Shown here in pieces: positions 1-10,652 of a stretch of DNA of 64,000 nt. This stretch comes from Taenia hydatigena (taxonomy: Eukaryota; Platyhelminthes; Cestoda; Cyclophyllidea; Taeniidae), in the NCBI GenBank assembly GCA_036345935.2, contig JADWOT020000001.1, positions 9,686,836 to 9,750,835 on the forward strand, written 5' to 3'. Numbering within the stretch: the first letter of the stretch is position 1; each line of letters opens with the position of its first letter. A model generated the notes under the pieces. The model had not been told where the DNA came from. It saw only the letters and a program-made list of their open reading frames with translations, and did no database searches. A program made the translations under genes and the position numbers.

Positions 1-38
1 GATTAATTTACTTAAATTTATTAGCCTATTTATTACAG

Positions 39-258
39 CATCCGACTTCTCGACCAGCGAAGTCTATGAATTTTTACCCACTGAAGAGGTAAATTATTGG
101 CTTCCATTCGCTACTTAACTACTCAAAAGTAACTACTAATGTTGTGACCCTTGTAGAACCAACCGTTGGCCAATTTCGAATGGAAGCCATTATTTGAGCT
201 GGAAAATTTTTCGCTTTCAACGCTTCTGGTGGCAAGAGAAACGCTGGAAGAACGTTAG
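39..258 (+). CDS. Last two exons of a second BTB-kelch gene (5' part lies left of the window)
   Basis: Exon at 39-88 (preceded by an acceptor ending ATTACAG) and exon at 157-258 (stop TAG 256-258), separated by a 68-base GT..AG intron. Entering with one base carried over from a preceding exon, as in the right-hand gene, the frame stays open and ends in a 33-residue tail containing FEWKPLFELE and LLVARETLEER. The right-hand kelch gene on the minus strand has the same exon lengths (50 and 102 bases), the same intron length and nearly the same C-terminus. This is the final blade of a kelch propeller, an adaptor surface in Cul3 ubiquitin ligases (family knowledge). The BTB, BACK and earlier blades are not visible because the window starts inside the preceding intron. 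I infer a plus-strand paralogue running in from the left. It could also be a truncated copy carrying only the 3' end. Confidence 0.8.
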
Positions 259-469
259 AACATTTGCAGTTCAAGGATTTTGGTTTCACGTTTCCAATAC
301 ACTAATTTGTTTTGCCAAATTCCAAAGTTTCTTTCTAACGTTCAACTTTTTTGAGGGAAAACCAAAAATTATCCCATGGGGTGGTCATCAAGTGGCGAAA
401 AATTTTGGAATATAGGGAGGAAAAATGTACTTTTATTAAGTGTTTTGTATGGATACAATGCTAAGCCAT

Positions 470-659
470 TGTAATACTTTGCTTGTTTGACCACCGATGT
501 CAGTTACGGTTACTTGGATGGCCACATTGCTGTCCTAGCCGGATGGGATGGCCTCCGAGCCATGCCAGCAGCCCTGGGTCCTTTCTGTTTGCCAAACACA
601 TATATTTTGCCCAAGCATTAAGCCTTCTTCTGCCTCCAAGTGAGTCTCGAGTAGCTGCA
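470..659 (-). mobile_element. LTR-like repeat, 190 bases, mirrored copy A
   Basis: Read on the minus strand it begins TGCAGCTACTCGAGACTCCC and ends AAAGTATTACA, that is TG..CA termini. Near-identical copies lie at 54888-55077 (the mirror) and 52387-52576, and more diverged relatives at 8174-8369, 8622-8805 and their mirrors. It has no coding capacity. The size and ends fit LTRs of the miniature LTR retrotransposons (TRIMs) described in taeniid tapeworms, but I have not compared it with them. No clear target-site duplication is visible here, and similarity continues outside the TG..CA ends into the copy at 52285-52612. Confidence 0.55.
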
Positions 660-3057
660 TCAATGTACCATCGTCGAAGTAAATCATAAGCCAGATAAAA
701 GAAAAATTCGGTGCACAAACCTTCCCTAACTGACTCTTATTACCAAAAAAATGTAAATTGCGTTACGTAGTGTTAAGGGGAATTCATGCGATCACTAAAG
801 CTATCGAAGGAAAAGGATCGTTGTGCAATGTTTCGAGCATTCAAATACCATTGACCTAAAAGAAACGAGGAATCCGTGCGCCTGAGGCACAAAACACAAG
901 GCGTGCGCCCACTTCGTTTAAAGTGTCCACTGTCACCAATAGCGGTTGGTGAACTTCCACTTGCCTGTCAGTTGGCAAATGTATTCGTCGTCGCAGTGGA
1001 TCTGGGTGTGTCTGTCACTTTCATCAAATAGCAAATAAAGATGCAAAGTCATTCCCATAGAGCAGAATTCCGTTTCACTGATGTTCAATTACTCCTTTCT
1101 ACCAGCAACAGCTAAATCTAGTCGCGGGTGTGTGTACCGAAGACAATTGCAACAGTTTGACCTTACACCAGAAGCGGGTTCTCGAAATTGATCGTTAGCA
1201 GTCACAACGACTACGAAAATGGGCGTAGCAAAAATTGAAGCAGGTTTTAAGCAAATTTACTCGGTTTGGCAATTTTATTTCATTTCGCGCACAAACTGCC
1301 ACTCCAAATAGCCTTCAAGATGTCGTCAGTTATGAAGTTATGGACTTGATTTCGAGTGCAAGCATCTGCCCTCGTGTTCGCGTCAATGCCAACCTGTGAG
1401 TCACGTTGCTTTGTCTGCTTTATGGTCACCATCGCGTCCACTTGCTTTCGTCTTCCACTGTAGGGGTTGGAGTTCAAAAGGACCCATTTCTGTGTTGTCA
1501 TCACCTCCAATGATAATTCTTTGAGGTGGTTCTCGCCTTCACTTGATTTCAAGTAGTATTTTCTCAGTGAATTGCCACTGCCTTGACACTAGCGAAGTAA
1601 AATGCGCAAAGAAGGCAGTCTTGCTTGGTTTGTTTGAAAATCCCTGGATTCGGCCTCTTTGGCAGGATCGGGTGTTGTGCAGAGTTTGATTCCCTTCATT
1701 ATGGTGTACATCACTCGGTGAATGTGAAGCAATCCTTAAGACAATCTTCCTCTTTGCAACCGAGAAACTGTCAAATAACTTCGAATTAACGAGAGGGCTG
1801 CCATTACATTTAGATTTTTCATCCCTTAATTCACATTTCTGACGAACCATTTTCTATTTTGTGCGGTCCTCTTAAAACCAAACGGCAGATGATAATGACA
1901 TACTTGAAGTGTGATTCGAGCTGATCCTCCTGTAAGATTATATTTATCTTTTTCAACGAGTCCGCTCTTAAGGTTATGGCGCAAAACACCAAAAAGAATG
2001 AAATTGTTCAACTTAGATAATTACGTTCCTATCCCTACAGCTCTGGACTCCAAAGATCCGCTCCTGATGCGCGAGGCATTACTTACATGCTGATGACTTA
2101 TGATACCTTCCGATTTGATGCCTGCAAAAATACTGTTCGACTAAAGGCACTCGAGCCAATGCCATGATTGGGCCAAGATGTCCTTGTCAGGTCCTATGGC
2201 AGCAAATTTCTCTCGAACCATCCCTCAGTTGGGAGGTGGGTACATTAAAAGGATGAAATGTAATGCTTTCAATTGATCTGCGTGTAGAGATTTGCTACTT
2301 TGTTTGACAGTCGGGGCAATTTAAAGTGCTATCAGTAGTATAACTGCGATCTGAGTTCCTCAGACCCACCCTTCGTCAGGAATGGCCGTCATTCCGTAAT
2401 GGCGAGTCGTATTACCACATTTTAGAGCCTACTTGGCAACCGAACCTGATTCAAAAGCAAACTTTGCAGACATAATGACTAACGGACAAAGGTCAACGCA
2501 GTGAAAGATAAGACGTATCCACTGGGAATGGTAGCACCTCCAAAGACCCCGATTTGGCACATCGAGGTGGTGTCAACTCTTGGTAATCATGCAGGCTGTT
2601 GGTTCAAAAGGTGGATGGTCGCAGACGGATGCAGCACCATCTGGCATGGAACCATCTAAGATTCACTTTCTATGTATATATTGTGGACGGCGGTCGGTGG
2701 TCAGTGGGGTGCTCGTTTCGAGTGCAGCCCTTCTTTGGGGTTAGATGACGTCCATCGTGCCACGGCATTCGTGCCCGCTGAGCAGTGTCCGCGAAGGTGG
2801 TGTGCACAAAGAAATCCGCATTACATCGCCTCCTAGTAAGTGCATAATCCATCACGTGAAAGCCCTGTTTGCAAACAAGACGATTGCTTATTTTGCCAGA
2901 AATTAAAGCGGAATTCACAGCGAAGAGGAGTAGTCTAAGACCGCACCTCTGCTGTTATTGAAATAGATTCAGTGGAGCATGGTTGTGTGTGATAGGGCTT
3001 CATTTCCTTCCAAGGAGCTGATGTCATCCATCCTATCACAAAGCTCGTGCATTCTAA

Positions 3058-3345
3058 TCACTTCTCGCCATATTCGGTTACAATTGAAGAAAGTACCTCC
3101 TTGTAACCAACTCCCAGGCACGTCTTACAGAAGGATTTAGAACTCGCATTGATGAGTGACTTCTCTTGAGTGGACTTAATCAACCCATACAAAGCGCGAC
3201 CCCACTGGACCACTGGCAATTGGCCAAAGCATCCAACACCCAATACGCCTATTCCCACTAACATAAAACCAAAGCGCAATCTCCCAAACAATTTACTTGC
3301 CCGGAGCCACTTAGTCGCACCTTTCGAATCTTGAGCAAGTCATCC
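3058..3345 (-). pseudogene. Decayed open frame with a hydrophobic segment (left)
   Basis: Contains GFMLVGIGVLGVGCFGQ then VVQWGRALYGL. Mirror at 51042-51409. About 19 replacement against 5 synonymous differences in about 90 codons, which is what neutral drift would give, and the left frame stops 25 codons earlier. I read it as non-functional in both arms. Confidence 0.3.
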
Positions 3346-4332
3346 ACGAGATCATACAGAACGGCCTAAGCAACGAATTCAACCATCAGCTTCGTTGCGC
3401 GTGCTCAGCTTCGACAAAAATTCACATTTAAATATTGTTAACCACATCTGCGAACAAAGAGCAGTAGTGGGTTTACTTCCCCACAATTTTCACAAAGCAG
3501 AGATTATCCGAGTGCTGGCATTGAAGCGTGTTAGCTTCGCATCGAGGTGAGTCACACCAACAGCTCCGTACTTGATAAATGGCAGTCACAAAACCCCCAG
3601 TGGAGAGCCACTAACAGCTCTCGAAATTGTGTTGTTGGACGTGCAGCCTAATTTCCCTCCACTTCTCCCTGGTCATCGCACTGATTCTACTGTTCTACTG
3701 AGAACACTGGAAAATGTCATTTGTGCGATTTGTCGATTACTCAGTCACGTGGTAATCCTTTGTGGTTGAATGCATCACAGTCAGCCTTGCTTGGCCATAA
3801 TGTTCTGTTCAGTGCATTTCAACCATACTGATGTACTGATTTTCCAAAAGAAGAAACGATTTAGATTTAAGAGAACACATGAAGTATCATCATTAGTGCC
3901 GATTTGCTGCACGATTTGGAGGAAAGGCTACCACCCTGAAAGAGTGCAATGACGTAAAGGTGCTACTGACTTGTTGTAAGTAGCACCTGTGTGAGCTGCT
4001 CACTGCTACACGATCGATGGAGTTCAACCATCCGACGTAAATATGCAGAAAATTGCCAAACCTCCTCCACTGTGTCCAACATGTGCATTCAAACATTGGC
4101 AAGGCGATCTTTTCCTGCCCCACCTAGTCTACATCCGGCAAGGGTCGCATAATCCGCAAATGGCCAGTTCGTCTCCACATTACGCTCAAGAGCTCTTTCA
4201 CCAAGCAGTCAAAGTTTATTGGAAGAGGCGCAGAGGTTGACTGCGGCTTGATCATTGCTTTGGTAAGAGAATCACTATGTCAAAATAGCACGAAATCGAA
4301 ACTTGCTTACACCTTAAGTGTCATGAGCCCCA

Positions 4333-4641
4333 TTAAACACGGGAACCGCCAATACCATCCGCTCTTTCACCACATGGCTCATTCAAGCGATCCTCCCCTT
4401 CCCTTCTACCACCCTTACTATGCGCAAATTGGCCACTTCTAGACATCTTTCTTACATGCTGGGACGAGGGTGTCTTGAGCTCAGGAGAACGACTACGTTG
4501 GTCAACGACCTGATTAAAAGTTGTCCTCCCGCTTCTCGCCCACAAGCACATTCAATGCACATTTGTAGTAATATTTTCGGAAATTTTCAGTGATTTGTAG
4601 AAAGTCTGCAAGGAATGCAGGTGCATTAGTCAATCAAGTAC
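4333..4641 (-). pseudogene. Left counterpart of the 49738-50045 exon region, frameshifted
   Basis: Retains the 36-base intron (4641-4606) and the downstream frame, but one extra T after the KREDNF segment breaks it. The upstream exon is missing: about 1.15 kb present on the right (about 48558-49715) is deleted here, with GCGCG at both right-arm break points. This points to loss in the left arm. Confidence 0.4.
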
Positions 4642-5639
4642 TTGCAAAGAGCCTCCAGATCGCGCATTTCGCGCCTCACCGATGGACACGCTGTGCACGT
4701 CAGCACCGTGACCTCCAATCTGCGATCATCTTCAGGCAATCTCAAAACACGCGACTCAGAGGAAACAATGCCACATCGAACAGGCGAAACCGAATTTGTT
4801 GAGTTTACAAATGAAGCCATATTTAGTGCATTAATACAAAAAATAATACATGAACGAAGAAAATAAAACGATGAAGGGCAAATGATGGATGACTGCGTAA
4901 ACAGGGACAAAAATTGTTATGAAGTAGCTGAGCATTTAGCGTTGCGAGTGGATAAATGGGAGAGCGGTAAAAGTTTAAAAAAGCAAGGGACAGAAGACGA
5001 TAGTCATTACTAGGAACTCAGCCACCCTAGCCTCCAATTCCGTGGCGATGGCCCCGGCCCCATTAAGGCTCTTCCCCATTTCTGTCAGCCTCACTTCCTT
5101 CACCGCCCAGGTAGCCCCTTCGCCACCTAACCGTACGTAACCTGCAGCGTCGCGTCCCACGATGACGCGAAGGAGACTGAGCTATCCAGGAGATCGTCAG
5201 CCGTCTCTGGGTTCGTGGTCGCAAAGATAGTGCTGCAGCAACAGCCTCAACTTGATAGAAGAGTGTAGGTTCAACAATGCGTTGTCGATCACTGCCTTTG
5301 CCGCATCACGTCCCTTGTCGGTAAGGAAATTAGGGTCACAGTGAAGTGGGAATGAATAATTAACGGAGCATGGAGGCATTAAAACCAATGATAACAACCA
5401 AAAACTAACAAAAAAGCATTCCTAAGTTAAGCACCATGCAGCAATCGAAATCTGCGCAGAAATCACATCACGCAGACACTCCGCCGAACTTGGGGCACAC
5501 GGCAGCTCTGCATTCGCACTTCAGCTCCTCACTACGTAACAGTCAGATTCAGCGTTTTTTAATTCGGTCTTAATGAGAGAGGGTGGGACCAAATAGACGT
5601 CAGAAGCAGTCTGGATCGCCCATACCTATTTATTCATCA

Positions 5640-6075
5640 CTTTTTCTGTTGTGAACAAATACAACAATCTAGCCGACAGGATGAGCGCAAATCGCAGTCT
5701 CGTGTGGACAAATACAACGAAATTGCCCACAAAAGGAGCGCAAATCGCAGTGACTTGTGTACAAATAGAACAAAGTAGCCTAAATAATGACGAGCAAAAA
5801 TCGCATTCTCGGGCACATCAATACAACAAAATTGCCCATACAATGAGCGCAAATCGCAGTCTCGTGTGGACAAATACAACAAAATTGACTACAGATTGCG
5901 CGAATATCGCAGTCTCGTGTAGCCTAATACACCATTCTTCCTTATAGGAGGGCACGAAATTGCTGCCCCGTGTCGATTAATACTACAAAAGTGCCCACAA
6001 AAGGAGGAAAAATCGCAGTTTTGTGTAGATCGATAGCATAAAAGTACCCAGGGGAGCGAAAATCGCATTCTTGTG
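5640..6075 (+). repeat. 53-base minisatellite, about 8 units (left arm)
   Basis: Unit starts at 5683, 5736, 5792, 5845, 5898, 5948, 6004 and 6054 (period 50-56). The unit core is GAGCGCAAATCGCAGTCTCG followed by TGTGGACAAATACAACAAAA and a GCCCAC segment. Because the period is close to but not exactly a multiple of three, the 98-codon open frame across it is a by-product of repetition. It directly precedes the conserved exons at 6121-6347. Confidence 0.9.
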
Positions 6076-6120
6076 TGGATCAGTATTAAAAATTGCATTC
6101 AGTGTGAGCCAAATTCGTAG

Positions 6121-6610
6121 TCTCCGCCCTACGGGCTTTGTCGACTTGCTCGTACTCAATGCAAGCAACATTGATGTAAAAAGGCGTCTAAATAACCGGA
6201 TTTTTTTCTACACAGCAGAAAATAGATGAACTCTTAGAACATCACTCCATCCATCCTAGTTTTAACAGGTACATCACAGCTCTGCCGTTCCATTTCTTTT
6301 ATCGATCAGAAACTATTTTGCACGATATGAATGCAGCCATTTACCAGGTAAACTCCTACATGCTTTTCTCTGCTCTAACCCCACCTTGTATGCTATAGCA
6401 CCCTACATCAGTCAATTATAAAAAAAACACGAATAATGCTTTCAAAAAGGGGCATTAAGCCTATTTCCAACAATCAGCACATCAAACACATATAACGTTG
6501 GTAAGTAGGGAGTTAACACTTACTGTAGCTCCTACCAGGCGACACAATCACCAAGACCTCTGCTGCACCCACAGCAGAGATTAGGGACGAGAAAAAGATC
6601 AAGTTTGTGA
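6121..6610 (+). CDS. Exons of an unidentified gene (left copy), with a 40-base intron
   Basis: Exon 6121-6175 ends LNASNID; a 40-base GT..AG intron (6176-6215, acceptor TTTTTTTCTACACAG) follows; exon 6216-6347 is exactly 44 codons (IDELLEHHSIHPSFNRY, HFFYRSETILHDMNAAIYQ) and ends at CAG/GTAAAC. Frames join at phase 0. A possible last exon at 6575-6610 (acceptor CACCCACAG) encodes QRLGTRKRSSL and a stop. The whole arrangement, with the same exon sizes, is mirrored at 46899-46640. I do not recognise the protein. Upstream exons would lie beyond the minisatellite and were not found. Substitutions between the copies in the 44-codon exon are mostly replacement (about 9 to 1), so at least one copy is probably decaying. 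Confidence 0.5.
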
Positions 6611-6879
6611 CACCTGGAGTCCCACCAAGGACACAACCTTCTAAGCGTTCGCCTCCACGCACATACTTGATGCCCTAATACTGCGGTTCTCCGCCTCATG
6701 GAAGGAGTGCCAAATAAATTACACGTTGTCAACTTGGGCAGCAAGCCCCGTGATGAAAGAGTGTGAAGTCTTTCGAAGCACCAATGACTGTGCAAAATAG
6801 GGGAGACAGTTACCATATCCTTTGCAACCAAAAAACGGAGTGTTATAACCTTTCCCAGAAGCGAAGAAATTGTCGCCAT
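6532..6879 (-). CDS. Conserved 115-codon open frame, unidentified (left)
   Basis: Starts MATISSLL and contains FRFLVAKDMV-like, HTLSSRGLLP and PSMRRRTAVLGH segments. The right arm (46358-46680, plus) is about 95 percent identical over this stretch, higher than the arm average, with about 8 synonymous and 7 other differences in the minus-strand frame. On the right a TGG to TGA change stops the frame after VCA. Overlapping plus-strand frames are also open, and differences there are nearly all replacements, so the minus frame is the better candidate. No family recognised. Confidence 0.3.
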   Translation of the reverse strand: MATISSLLGKVITLRFLVAKDMVTVSPILHSHWCFERLHTLSSRGLLPKLTTCNLFGTPSMRRRTAVLGHQVCAWRRTLRRLCPWWDSRCHKLDLFLVPNLCCGCSRGLGDCVAW

Positions 6880-6977
6880 ACACGGAAGTCACCCCAGCAC
6901 TCTAACCAACATAGCCACTTTTGCCACAGCATTGATCAGCTGTTGCCGGTGACATGTGATTTGCCCTGGGAGAAAGC

Positions 6978-8075
6978 AAATCGCCACATAAAAAAGCCTA
7001 AATGACCTCACGGAGCGAAAGCAAGACATTAGCTCATGATTTTGGCATTTCCGAGTTCATGTTACTTCGCATCTCCTCTCACATCGATGCTGAGACGATC
7101 TCTAGTATTATGCCATCACTCGGTGAAAAGGTGGACGGGTTACACCCCAACCGGTTTGCCACCTTCGCAAGAATCGAGATTCTTCATCCATTCACTGAAG
7201 TCAGCATGCAATATTTTATTACCAACTGCCACTAAAGCCAGAAATTTCTCTTTATCGACTACAGCAAGGGAAGGGAAGTCCTACAAAACGCCATCTCATA
7301 AGTGGACTCTCACAATCAACCACTAGAATGACTTGAATGCAGTTTTTAGCACAGTAGCGCGCCAGAGACTGAAATTTTGGTAGAAGTCCACATCACACAA
7401 CCGCTAAATTGTCTTTCCTTGGCCTAATTTTGTGGTTCCCCCAATAATTATCATGAGATTACGAACCTTACCACTGATTCGTACACAATGGTTCGACCGT
7501 TCGATATGCAATTTATCGCCACAAATAAAACACTGATAACTAATAACAGGAAAATCTGATCGCCTACATTTCGTCATAATTCGAAAAAGACGACACAGCC
7601 AAAAGCAGCAGACACCGTCTCGGTGCAAAATTCCACGTCAGCATTTAATCAAATACGTTTACATAATTCAAGCATTTCACTAACGACGAATTCAGCAAGC
7701 CTCAAAAGTCGCTATCAAGGTAAGCATGTCAAAATCACAAGTTTACTTATGCGTATGCATAGAGTAAGTCAAAAATTCCCAAAATAAATACTCGCATACC
7801 CGAACTCTCCGGCGCAAATTTAAACCAGGCACATCAACGACCACACCAAACCCGACATTTCATATAGACCGCTGAATACACGGCAGGGTATTGGACATGA
7901 AAAAAGCAAAGTAATTGACAGAGATATTTTTCAACTTTGTATGTTGCAATGAAAAAGGCTTATCAACCAACGTCAAAATACTAGGTAGAAATTTTGCTAG
8001 CAAGAATTTTATTATGGCACTTGCACGGGGCTTTAAATAGGATTTTAGTCCCAACAATTCTTATTGCACAGGTCT
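6978..8075. other. Left-arm-only segment
   Basis: About 1.1 kb with no counterpart on the right: the right arm joins the equivalent of 6978 directly to that of about 8075. It holds two overlapping short open frames at 7002-7326 with no recognised product. Either an insertion on the left or a deletion on the right. Confidence 0.5.
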
Positions 8076-8173
8076 GTCAAGAACAAGTCTTTTTCTAGAT
8101 TCTCATTGCTAATAATTTAATTTTTGTGTAAATTTTTGCTGCTTTTAGCATCGTAGTAGTGTGGTACTCATGC

Positions 8174-8369
8174 TTTAGCGTCCCGAGGCTCCCTTGAAGG
8201 CAAAAGAAGGCAGAATGATAGGGTAGAATATATGTATACATTGAACGGACAGAATGAAACAAGCTCCTGGCATAGTCTAGAGGCTAGTTTTTGTAGCTAG
8301 GGCAATGTGGCCACCTCTCTGTGACCCTGACCGAAGCCGGTAGTTCAAACAAACAATCAAAATATTACA
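8174..8369 (+). mobile_element. LTR-like repeat, left arm, plus orientation
   Basis: Diverged copy of the 190-base family: GCGTCCCGAGGCTCCCTTGA near the start and AAAATATTACA at the end. The mirror copy at 45967-46154 retains the intact TGTAGCG start. It faces the copy at 8622-8805, so the pair can form a long stem with a loop of about 250 bases. Confidence 0.6.
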
Positions 8370-8621
8370 CATGTTTCCTTAACCGCATCTATTAGGCGAG
8401 TGGCAGGAACACAGGGCGTATCTCCCAGCGCCGGCAATGACCGTTGAGCAACTTGCTATTAAAACGCCATTAATCCACGTTTTGTATAAGGCAGTAAGTG
8501 TGTCTCAGAACAATTAACTTTCTCGTATTAGGCATAGACGCAGAGGTGGGGAGGCGAATGAATAAATCCCTGCAAATGTAGCCTATGTGAATAACGTGCG
8601 GAGGATCGAGAACACTGTCAT

Positions 8622-8805
8622 TGTAATACTTTGGTTGGTTAGACTACGTGCTTCAGTCAGGTTGACAGAGGTTACCATATTTCCCTAGCTGCGTAGGCTG
8701 GCCCCCGAGCCATGCCAGCGCTGATTCCCCTCTGTCTGTTCAATTTATGTATTCCAACCTGGTATCCTCCTTTTTTTGCCTTCAAGGGAGCCTTGGGATG
8801 CTACA
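8622..8805 (-). mobile_element. LTR-like repeat with possible target-site duplication
   Basis: TGTAATACTTTG at one end and GGGATGCTACA at the other (the reverse complement of a TG..CA element), 184 bases. Flanks GTCAT (8617-8621) and GTCAG (8806-8810) match in four of five bases, like an aged 5-base target duplication. The mirror copy at 45533-45715 has flanks CTGAC and ATGAC, consistent with the same insertion predating the inverted duplication. Confidence 0.65.
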
Positions 8806-8916
8806 GTCAGCCTGTGGACAATGAAGGAATCGGCTAGGTGTTTATGCGTAAACCAGACCACATGTCGTTACAATTTAACATAACAATAAAATATTTAGCA
8901 AAGGAATTTTTACATT

Positions 8917-9050
8917 TGTTGTCTGTCCAGCTCTAAGTCTCGTCTACGGTCACTTGGATGGTCCTTGTACCTTCGTCGGGTGGGCTGGCCTCTAGACCAC
9001 GCTAGTTGCTTCATTCATTTTCAAGCGTCGAACATATTTATCTAGATGAT
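8917..9050 (-). mobile_element. Partial LTR-like repeat, left arm
   Basis: Shares the central part of the family (CACTTGGATGG, GGCTGGCCTCTAGACCACG) but both ends are eroded. Mirrored at about 45290-45425. Confidence 0.45.
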
Positions 9051-10652
9051 AAGCGTAACTAAACCTTGGGCACATTCCTTTCTAGTGTTGTATGATAGGT
9101 ACAGCGTTCATCGATAGGCAGATTCTTGTGCTTCCTGTTGGCACTTGGGTGTTGAACGTCTGTGTTCCTTTAGGAGAGACATGTGCTCGTTTATTTTGTG
9201 CGAAAATACTACTTCTCTAAGTTAGTTAGTTCTGAATGATTGTTTGCTTGACGTTGACTTCTCAACATGATCGGCGGTGTCATTGCTGTTGATGGTACGG
9301 TGGACCACACACCCAATATATCATCATCTTCCTTTTCTGTGATTCCCTTAATTCGATGTTTTATGAACTAGTTAAAAACCACAATATTTATGGTACGCAA
9401 AACAGCTAGTTTAATAAACGATGTTTCGCTAGCTCTTTTGAAAACCTCGATCTTCATGTTCTTGTATTTCGGATTCTTTAATTTGGCACCTACTGCATCA
9501 CACAAGATCTAAAAAACGTAGTCTGCTGCTCCAGGTGGCGGCGATACAGGTGCAAACATTGAAGAGGTATTATCAAGGTAATGCACATGGGGTCCTCTTT
9601 GTAATGGACAAACATCTTTGCGTATCCACAAAACGCATCACCTGCTTGAATTTTTTATAGTCGGTTTTTGATGTGGAAACAGTAGTAGTAGAGTTTGTTT
9701 GGGGAAGGTGTACGGATGAGTTGATATAAAGCCCCTTCTTGATACCGACAATTAAACGAAGAAGGGTCGGCATTGACTTAGCTGCATTTGCTACTCTTAG
9801 TGTGCTGCAATTTGAAATCCTTCTAATTCAATTTAAAGTTATTTGCATAGGTGCATTAATATCTCTTTGTTATATCTCCTTCATCATCGAAAGTCGTAGT
9901 CTGCAGCAGCCTAAATTGGGTATCCTATTGGAACCATTACCACCTCACCACAACTGTGCCCACACGTGAACACCTCCGTTGCAAACGAACTTCTTCTTCC
10001 CCTTGAAAGTAAGTGCCCAGTCCACAGGTAGCGTGCGGTCTCCACCCAAACCTAAGTGTAGCAGCTTAGTAAGACATCAAACAACTATTAATGTTACCTG
10101 CTATTGGGAAAGCATTAGCGAGAATTTCGGATGAAGCCTATGCGGCTAGTCTCCTCCCACCACCAGCAGTTTAAATATTTTATTAATTAGGCGACCTCCG
10201 ATTCCTGACCAGGTGGTGGTGGTAGTGGGACCAAACTCGCGATGGGCATCAATTTTACCTCTGCAATTTGGAGCGATTGACAAGGCCTCCTTATTTCCGT
10301 AGTAGGTATCGAAATGGGTTTCAACACGTGTGGGCCATCTTTAATTATTGTTCGGCTTGTTTGAGATTTACATTTTAGTAAGGAAAATGTGCTAGCAAAG
10401 GGTCTAATTCACGATACATTAGTGGCAATCCAATGCGAAGATTTGCTCGTACTCTGCTTTTACGGCTCTCAGGTATCCGCAGAAAATATTTTATGTTGAA
10501 TTGCCTTTGATAGAAGTCTCCTTTTCCTTCAGTGGTTTTGCTGGCATTTTGGATGTCAACCCGCTACCGCTAGACACTCTCAGCGCCTCAAATCCAAGGT
10601 CGCGTCAGTCTGTCACTGAGATGTGGCGACTACAGCTTCTGCTGCGTGGGTT

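Larger units (their letters stand above)
660..5640. other. Outer left arm, no complete gene
   Basis: Apart from the decayed frames at 3058-3345 and 4333-4641, this stretch contains only short open frames. Around 4900-5400 the minus strand is GC-rich and all three frames are partly open; fragments such as LTDKGRDAAKAVIDNALLNL and YVRLGGEGATWAVKEVRLTE, with a plausible GTAATG donor after them, are mirrored at about 47780-48200. Substitutions there look neutral and stops interrupt the joins, so I do not call a gene. Confidence 0.4.

Noticed and set aside
441..455. GTTTTGTATGG as part of a spliced-leader RNA gene
   Set aside because: Only the last few bases resemble a taeniid spliced leader; the preceding sequence does not fit and no donor follows.
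5651..5947. 98-codon open frame over the minisatellite as a repeat protein
   Set aside because: It is explained by tandem units of about 53 bases without stops; the unit length is not a multiple of three, so the peptide does not repeat properly.
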